Below are positions 7,409 through 11,404 of a stretch of DNA of 11,404 nt, in pieces. Positions within the stretch are counted from its first letter, which is position 1. Every line of letters begins with the position of its first letter. This stretch comes from DATEZO01 sp035255485 (GTDB lineage: Bacteria > Pseudomonadota > Gammaproteobacteria > Burkholderiales > Burkholderiaceae_D): positions 1 through 11,404 of the forward strand of contig DATEZO010000118.1 of the NCBI GenBank assembly GCA_035255485.1. Reading direction: 5' to 3'. Under the pieces are notes generated by a model. That model was given only the letters and a program-made list of their open reading frames with translations, was not told the DNA's origin and searched no databases. The translations under genes were made by a program, and so were the position numbers.

Positions 7409-7436
7409 ACCGGCCGCCGCAGAAATATTTCATCAT
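7332..7436 (-). CDS. Possible 34-residue Cys-rich upstream ORF
   Basis: The frame starts at a double ATG (7436/7433) with GAGAG a few bases upstream and encodes MMKYFCGGRCDRCICGSEQI and 14 further residues. It has five cysteines (CxxxCxxCxC plus one near the end) and stops 16 bases inside the GGDEF-EAL gene if that gene starts at ATG 7348. It could be a translated leader coupled to the downstream gene, or simply chance. I do not recognise a family, and the confidence is low because the length is short. Confidence 0.2.
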   Translation of the reverse strand: MMKYFCGGRCDRCICGSEQIDKDRITGGCHGTQR

Positions 7437-7460
7437 GGTTCTCTCATCAAGTAAGGCCAG

Positions 7461-7492
7461 CATGCAAGCATAGCGGACGTGGTGCTTGCATG
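7461..7492. promoter_or_regulatory. 10-bp perfect inverted repeat, possible operator
   Basis: CATGCAAGCA (7461-7470) is mirrored exactly by TGCTTGCATG (7483-7492) across a 12-bp spacer. It lies 53-84 bases upstream of the GTG start of the GGDEF-EAL gene, where an operator or 5'-UTR hairpin would be expected. There is no T tract next to it, so a terminator is less likely. What binds it is unknown. Confidence 0.4.
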
Positions 7493-7683
7493 AGGTCTTC
7501 TCGTATATTGCTGGTCGTGCGGTGCCATTCATATAGTCTGTTTGTATCGAATTGTTTGGTCCCGAGCGCTACCGGCTTCCTATTTGCATGTTGCTTTATT
7601 CCCATTACGGCAAAAATTGGCCGAGGCAATGTAAAAACTTCGAAAGAACTTGACCAAGAAACTATCAACAGTATGTGCGCCAT

Positions 7684-7727
7684 GCAGAATAATTCTGCCG
7701 TCCCCGCGAGACCCGCACGGGTCTTGC
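7684..7727. repeat. Two adjacent palindromes
   Basis: GCAGAAT-A-ATTCTGC (7684-7698) is a perfect 15-bp palindrome. It is followed after seven bases by GCGAGACCCG/CGGGTCTTGC (7706-7727), whose arms pair along ten positions with one G-U pair and almost no loop. They lie about 90 bases upstream of the IS5-like transposase relic. They may mark an element end, a strong RNA hairpin or a protein site; the sequence alone does not decide. Confidence 0.45.
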
Positions 7728-8302
7728 TTACAGCCCATTTCGATAGGCTGGTAAACAGGGAAAAAATGGCGGCCTAACTGGTCGAAAGGCGAATGACTTC
7801 GATTGAGCGATGCAGCCATGAAACAAGGTAAGCGAGACGACGGCTATCGGTTAAGCGATATGCTCTGGGAGCAGATCGAACCGCTGTTGCCAGCGCCAAA
7901 ACCGCATCCACTGGGATGCCACCGGCCGCGCGTGTCCAATCGGGCGGCCATGGACGCCATCTTGATAGTATCGTGTTGCGTACCGGCATGCAGTAGAACG
8001 CACTCGATGGCACCGGCTTCTGTTCATGTTCGACGGCGTACCGGCGGTTTCGGGATTGGATCGATGCCGGGGTGTTTGCAACTTTCTGGCGCATGGGATC
8101 GCTGGGGTACGACGAATTCCAGGGCATTGACTGGAGTTGGCTGGCAATGGACGGCACGCTGACGAAAGCGCCTCTGGGCGGGGAAAAAACAGGCCCCAAC
8201 CCGTACGATCGCAGCAAAGGCGGCGTCAAACGCAGCATGCTCACTGAAGCTGCTGGCGTCCCGTTGGCGGTCGACGTTGCTCCTGCAAACTGGCATGACA
8301 TG

Positions 8303-9142
8303 GTGCGACAAGAAGTCGCGTGAACAATTGTTTCATCTATTGAAAGGAAGAGAAACCGGCTGTTCCGTCAGTCGTAGCCTACGGGCACATGCAAAATTGG
8401 TAACGATTTTGTGTGAAGCTGCCCGGACAACGTAACCTGCTATTGAGCGACATTGACCTCGTGAGAGCAAAATGTTTTCTGCCAGCGTCAAGGCGGATAA
8501 GGTGCCAGGCTGTGTGGCATGGTTAGCATATGCGAACTGTTGAAAGAATTGTCGTTAGCCGGAACAAGCTAAAGACGCTGAAAGGCTTGAGCCAAAAAGG
8601 CACGCGATCGGTTATTTCCATCATGTCTGGGAATACACGGACATTTATGATCGCCGGCAAATAGACAGAACCTAACCCACACGTGTTATTCACGCGGAAC
8701 TTGGTAAGCCCGATTCATTGCCTATCCTTCCACAACAGCGGAAGACGGCAGGTAACCCGCAAGGGAAGCTGTGAGTGGAGCGGGTAGAGGATGGTGGAAA
8801 AAGCGAAAGCCGACCTGTAATGGGTTGGATACGGATTCAAAATTTGTCCGAACGCGAAAGCGTGCCCACTTCCACCGAGTGCAGCAGTCGCCAATCGATT
8901 CTGGTAGCGCCACAAGCGTTATCCGGGGTCCAGCAAGTGAGTAGCCATAGCAGTGTGGATGGCTCTGCGTCCCCGCGATGAGAATCAGGCAGTGAAGCTG
9001 GCGAAGAGGAACGGACAGGGAAACCTGTGCGGGAGTCGGTCTCGGTTGCGAGACTTTTGTTGTGCTTGAGCCGTGTGTGGCGAAAGTCACACGCACGGTT
9101 CTTTGGGGAGGATGGGCCAGGAACGGCCTGTCCTTACCCGCC
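8303..9142 (+). mobile_element. ORF-less group II intron
   Basis: The element begins GTGCG, matching the GUGYG 5' consensus, with GCGAC (8305-8309) pairing to GTCGC (8315-8319). It ends just after a classical domain V (9068-9101) and domain VI. Retargeting signals match the exon: EBS1 CATGTC (8622-8627) is the exact complement of IBS1 GACATG (8297-8302), and TGCCAG (8503-8508, or alternatively 8480-8485) complements IBS2 CTGGCA (8290-8295). Excision joins ATG (8300-8302) to AGG (9143-9145) and gives HDM-RLV, as in intact IS5 transposases (HDMKLV), so the boundaries are good to within a base or two. Group II introns are self-splicing ribozymes and retroelements that normally encode a reverse transcriptase/maturase in domain IV. 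None is present in the roughly 840 bases here. It lies in the sense orientation of its host gene. Confidence 0.92.
9068..9142 (+). ncRNA. Group II intron domains V and VI
   Basis: Domain V is exactly 34 nt (9068-9101). It has GAGCCG pairing with CGGTTC at the base and the AGC catalytic triad at 9069-9071. A GAAA tetraloop (9082-9085) caps the distal stem, and a two-base CG bulge (9092-9093) sits at positions 25-26. A UUU linker leads to domain VI: GGG (9105-9107) pairs with CCC (9137-9139), A9136 is bulged, and 11 further pairs (9108-9118 with 9125-9135) close a six-base loop. A9136 is the seventh base from the inferred 3' splice site, the expected branch-point position. All pairs were drawn by eye, but the geometry is that of a functional group IIB-like core. 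Confidence 0.93.
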
Positions 9143-9548
9143 AGGCTGGTTATTGCAACGCTGGTGAGCATGATGTGTGCTCGGCCGGTCGGCAACCGTA
9201 AGAGTAAGCTGTGCCTCGACCTGGGCGATGACTAGGATGAGGTAAGGCGCATCGTTCATCTCGCCGGGTTCGATCCGGTCATACTCAGCAGGCGGATGAA
9301 CGGGAAAACAAGAAGCAACCTGGCGCGCGTGCCCAGCGTTGGGTTGTCGGGCACACGCACAGCTGGCTCAATCGGTTCCGCCGGCTGCTGGTGCGATGGG
9401 AAAAGCGCGAAGACACGTACCTCGCCATGCTGCAGTTCGCATGCGGACTTATCGCCTGGCGTTCAGCCCTATCGACATAGGCACTAAGTCTTCGCGTGAA
9501 TAAATCTGCGGATTGCCCTCCCTTGCGTTATAAGGGCACGCTGCCGCA

Positions 9549-10700
9549 TCACGGACCGCTGTCCTGCCCAGCGTCCGGCGCCACATCAATACGACCATAC
9601 AGCCCCTGCTTTTCATCACCGGGACCAGCGGTGAAAAACAGCGTGTTGACCGGTTGCTTGTCAAAGCCGTTACCGAACGCCAGGCCCCACAGCCCATCGA
9701 TCTGGATCGGCCGCATCCCTGCGTCCTTCAGCGTACCTGCCGGATCACCGGTGGCAATATCGTAGGCGTGGATCAGGCCATCGCCGAAATTACCGACCAA
9801 CAGGCGGCCGCTGAATTTGCCAAAGCCCGCCGGCGCGAGCGCCATACCCCACGGCGAATTGAGGGATCCTTGTGATACCAAGCGCTTGAGCAGCGTGCCA
9901 TTGGGATCGTACACATCGATAAAGCCCAGCCCCACACCGGCGACATCGTCATGCTTTGCCGCATCCTGCTTGGCATAGGAGACATAGATATCGCCGCCGA
10001 TGGCCTGCAATCCGAACGGCGCAAAGCCGTAAGGCAGGTTGGGATCGGAAAATGCGCCTGCCGGCAGCGTGACCGGCTTGAAACTGCTGTCGAAGACATC
10101 GATCCGATTGTTGTGGAAGTCCGCCGCGTACAACAGATTGCCGTCGCCATTGGCGCTCAGCGCGAGACCTTTGTAGACGGCGCCGGTGGCTACCGAGTTG
10201 TCGACCATACGAATCGCATGCGTAGCATCGACATTGGGCGCCCAAGCGGCAATCACCCCGTCTTCAGTGGTGAAAATAAATTTACTCGCTCCCGATGCGC
10301 CGCCTTGCGACACGACGAAGCCGGTCGAGGCGTTGAACACAATGCCGGTCGGTGTGCCCGACCCGCTGCCATTAGCTGGTGACGGTATCTGGACAACCAG
10401 GGATTGCGGCTTGCCGTTGCCGTCGTACAGTGTACTGACGCCGGTACCGTTATCGGCCACCCATACCGGACCGAACGGGTTGAAGGCAATACCCCAACTA
10501 TTGATTAAATTAGGGTCGGTGTTATCCGCTGGATTGGCTCCGTCGGAAACCAGATTGAGCTGTTGATAAAAATTACCGGTTGCCTGAGTGCTGTTCGCCT
10601 GCGTACCGGTGGCCTGCGCTGACGGCACCATATTAATGGTGGTTAACATGCCCAACACACACAAGAAGCGGGCAACGTTGCGATGACGACGTGTATCCAT
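9549..10700 (-). CDS. Secreted TIGR03118-type beta-propeller protein
   Basis: The 383-residue product starts with an Arg-rich N-terminus and a hydrophobic core (about residues 10-30, ending SAQA), a Sec signal peptide with likely cleavage near residue 30. The mature part has repeated WGIAFNP, GLALSANGDGNLLYAADFHN, SPWGMALAP and GLWGLAFGNG blocks, the repeating strands of a six-bladed beta-propeller. It fits the uncharacterised TIGR03118 family, described with a PEP-CTERM anchor in some bacteria and without it in Burkholderia and relatives. Here the C-terminus (APDAGQDSGP) has no PEP-CTERM motif, so the protein is probably periplasmic or secreted. ATG 10700 is backed by GGAG nine bases upstream. 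It stands alone between the IS5 relic and a gene-poor flank. No catalytic residues are evident and no function should be assigned. Confidence 0.87.
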   Translation of the reverse strand: MDTRRHRNVARFLCVLGMLTTINMVPSAQATGTQANSTQATGNFYQQLNLVSDGANPADNTDPNLINSWGIAFNPFGPVWVADNGTGVSTLYDGNGKPQSLVVQIPSPANGSGSGTPTGIVFNASTGFVVSQGGASGASKFIFTTEDGVIAAWAPNVDATHAIRMVDNSVATGAVYKGLALSANGDGNLLYAADFHNNRIDVFDSSFKPVTLPAGAFSDPNLPYGFAPFGLQAIGGDIYVSYAKQDAAKHDDVAGVGLGFIDVYDPNGTLLKRLVSQGSLNSPWGMALAPAGFGKFSGRLLVGNFGDGLIHAYDIATGDPAGTLKDAGMRPIQIDGLWGLAFGNGFDKQPVNTLFFTAGPGDEKQGLYGRIDVAPDAGQDSGP

Positions 10701-11067
10701 ATCCGATTCTCCAAGGATTGACAGTTGATATCGAGAAGAACACTCTTACCATTCTGCTTTGTCCATTACGGTCGAGTAGGCAGTATTGGCAGCCTCCGGT
10801 AGATACCTTATCCCGCCCTGGCGTTTCATCTCCACAGCCCTAAATCTGGGCATACATTGAGAATGAATCAAAGCTCTTGCCAAGGCTCGCCACTTCTGGC
10901 CGCGCCGCAATCGCCACGGCAAAGTTGCATCTCAGCGGAGAGTGAACATGGTTACTTTTACGTGAAGGTCATGCACCGCCGTTCGGAATGACAGGGCTAG
11001 CGGCGAGGCGGATTGAGCCGCCGACTTCCACTGCCTGCACGGGCGGTGACCGGGTACGGACTTCCCC
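10701..11067. other. Gene-free right flank
   Basis: No open frame here has a recognisable product or a ribosome binding site. It must contain the promoter of the beta-propeller gene at its left edge, but I could not pick convincing -35 and -10 hexamers. The part from about 10980 to 11067 continues the integrase frame without integrase-like sequence, so it is probably foreign to that gene. Confidence 0.5.
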
Positions 11068-11159
11068 GATTTCCCTGAGTTTCAGCGGCGCCTTTTGACC
11101 GAAGAGCTTCCCTTATTCCAAGGGACATGGCGTTCAGCGGTGTCGATGTTCGCTTCCAT
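11068..11159 (-). pseudogene. Tyrosine recombinase/integrase, N-terminal relic
   Basis: The ATG at 11159 has a strong GGGAGG five bases upstream and encodes MEANIDTAERHVPWNKG. One missing base near 11109 then changes frame, and the next frame gives GKLFGQKAPLKLREI. This combined WNKGKLxGQKAPLKLxxI sequence is the characteristic start of a tyrosine-type site-specific integrase widespread in Burkholderiales and other proteobacteria, which continues WAIRxRLQ. After LREI (11068) the similarity stops. Only about 31 codons of a several-hundred-residue protein remain, so the gene is a truncated, frameshifted remnant. The identification rests on remembered family sequence, hence moderate confidence. 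Confidence 0.65.
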
Positions 11160-11404
11160 GAATTCCTCCCGTTATTGAAAGGATTTCTATTCGATGCCGT
11201 TTTAACGGAGTGATCGATAACAGACTGAAAGCAGTCGGTCTGCGGGAGCTAGACCCGTTGCGGCCATTCGACTTTCCCAAAAGCGGATACTGACAGAGGC
11301 CACATCACTGGCGACCGAAAGCAATCCCACGGAAAGAAATGCCAGACAAATTTTGATTGGCGCCAACCGGCCCTGTTTAAATCGGAGCAACGCCATACCG
11401 GCTG
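11160..11404. repeat. Right end with second copy of the dispersed sequence
   Basis: Positions 11252-11297 repeat the skeleton found at 431-483 in the same orientation: GACCC, CATTCG, CCAAAAGC and GATAC occur in the same order and with nearly the same spacing. A 64-codon minus-strand frame (11202-11396) crosses it, but it has no ribosome binding site or family and is probably a by-product of the repeat. The rest of the stretch shows nothing I can name. Confidence 0.5.

Larger units (their letters stand above)
7409..7802. other. Gene-free region with three inverted repeats
   Basis: No convincing protein gene is present. The stretch lies upstream of the minus-strand GGDEF-EAL gene and upstream of the plus-strand transposase relic, so it must contain the former's promoter. 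It holds a perfect 10-bp inverted repeat (7461-7470 and 7483-7492), a perfect 15-bp palindrome (7684-7698) and a near-perfect 22-bp hairpin (7706-7727). The left end of the IS5-like element should lie within it, but I could not identify a terminal inverted repeat or target duplication. Confidence 0.5.
7818..9480 (+). pseudogene. IS5-family transposase, decayed and split by a group II intron
   Basis: The two exons (7818-8302 and 9143-9480) together give an IS5-type DDE transposase. The N-terminus reads GYRLSDMLWEQIEPLLPAPK, then CSTAYRRFRDWIDAGVFATF, IDWSWLAMDGTLTKAPLGGE and ANWHDM. After the intron it continues RLVIATLVSMM, LCLDLGDD, and later SWLNRFRRLLVRWEKREDTY to ALST and the stop at 9480. 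The first catalytic Asp is in AMDGT (8150-8152). Damage: eight bases (7965-7972) replace an expected codon and shift the frame; the Trp of GMQWN is TAG (7994-7996); the Tyr after GDD is TAG (9233-9235); another frame change falls near 9270-9290; and WVVERTHSW has become WVVGHTHSW, losing the catalytic Glu (GGG at 9349-9351). It cannot make active transposase. I found no terminal inverted repeats, so the limits of the insertion sequence are unknown. The start is taken as ATG 7818; a TTG at 7803 is possible. Confidence 0.92.

Noticed and set aside
7776..7800. Terminal inverted repeat of the IS5-like element
   Set aside because: Comparison of this segment with the sequence after 9480 gave only short, scattered matches; no convincing inverted pair or target duplication.
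8775..8981. 68-codon frame inside the intron as a maturase remnant
   Set aside because: No reverse transcriptase, maturase or HNH motif can be seen; it falls in ribozyme sequence.
9949..10245. Antisense or off-frame frames in the propeller gene
   Set aside because: They are shadows of the 383-residue propeller gene, whose signal peptide, ribosome binding site and repeat pattern are clear.
11202..11396. 64-codon minus-strand open frame
   Set aside because: It crosses the dispersed repeat, lacks a ribosome binding site and has no recognised family; likely a repeat-derived spurious frame.

Overview
The window looks like chromosomal accessory DNA of a betaproteobacterium, most likely Burkholderiales (Burkholderia, Ralstonia or Oxalobacteraceae-like). 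This is inferred from the moderately high G+C, the protein families present and a relic of a WNKGKL-type tyrosine integrase common in that order. No rRNA, tRNA or CRISPR array is visible. The sequence mixes intact metabolic and signalling genes with a high density of broken genes and mobile-element relics.

Layout. 1-515: no gene, but a diverged tandem repeat (two 113-bp units at a 123-bp period, bounded by GTGTGAAAACG/CGTTTTCACAC arms). 516-3187, minus strand, transcribed right to left: a four-gene cluster made of a broken SDR (2512-3187), an intact SDR (1726-2487), a lipocalin-like gene killed by a perfect 7-bp tandem duplication (1389-1686), and an intact LigB/DODA-type extradiol dioxygenase of the YgiD family (516-1385). 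3188-3465: divergent control region. 3466-5478, plus strand: an M20 amidohydrolase followed with no gap by a TRIC/UPF0126 membrane protein, very probably one transcript. 5585-7408, minus strand: a membrane-anchored GGDEF-EAL protein for cyclic-di-GMP turnover. 7409-7802: gene-free, with three inverted repeats. 7818-9480, plus strand: a decayed IS5-family transposase gene. 9549-10700, minus strand: a secreted beta-propeller protein of the TIGR03118 type. 10701-11404: mostly gene-free, with the first codons of a broken integrase and a dispersed sequence that also occurs near the left end.

The most striking element is an 840-bp group II intron (8303-9142) inserted in the sense direction inside the IS5-like transposase gene. 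It starts with GTGCG, has a textbook 34-nt domain V (9068-9101) and a domain VI with a bulged branch-point A (9136). It also has perfect 6-bp EBS1/IBS1 and EBS2/IBS2 complementarity to the flanking exon. Removing it restores the transposase frame exactly across the junction. It has no reverse transcriptase/maturase gene, so it would need a protein supplied in trans for mobility. The host transposase is itself dead: two TAG codons, frameshifts, and loss of the catalytic Glu.

How the genes fit together. The minus-strand cluster reads as a decaying oxidoreductase/dioxygenase catabolic operon acting on an unknown aromatic or cyclic substrate. The amidohydrolase plus channel/transporter pair suggests hydrolysis of an N-acyl amino acid coupled to handling of a product at the membrane. 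Both ideas are inferences from family and context.
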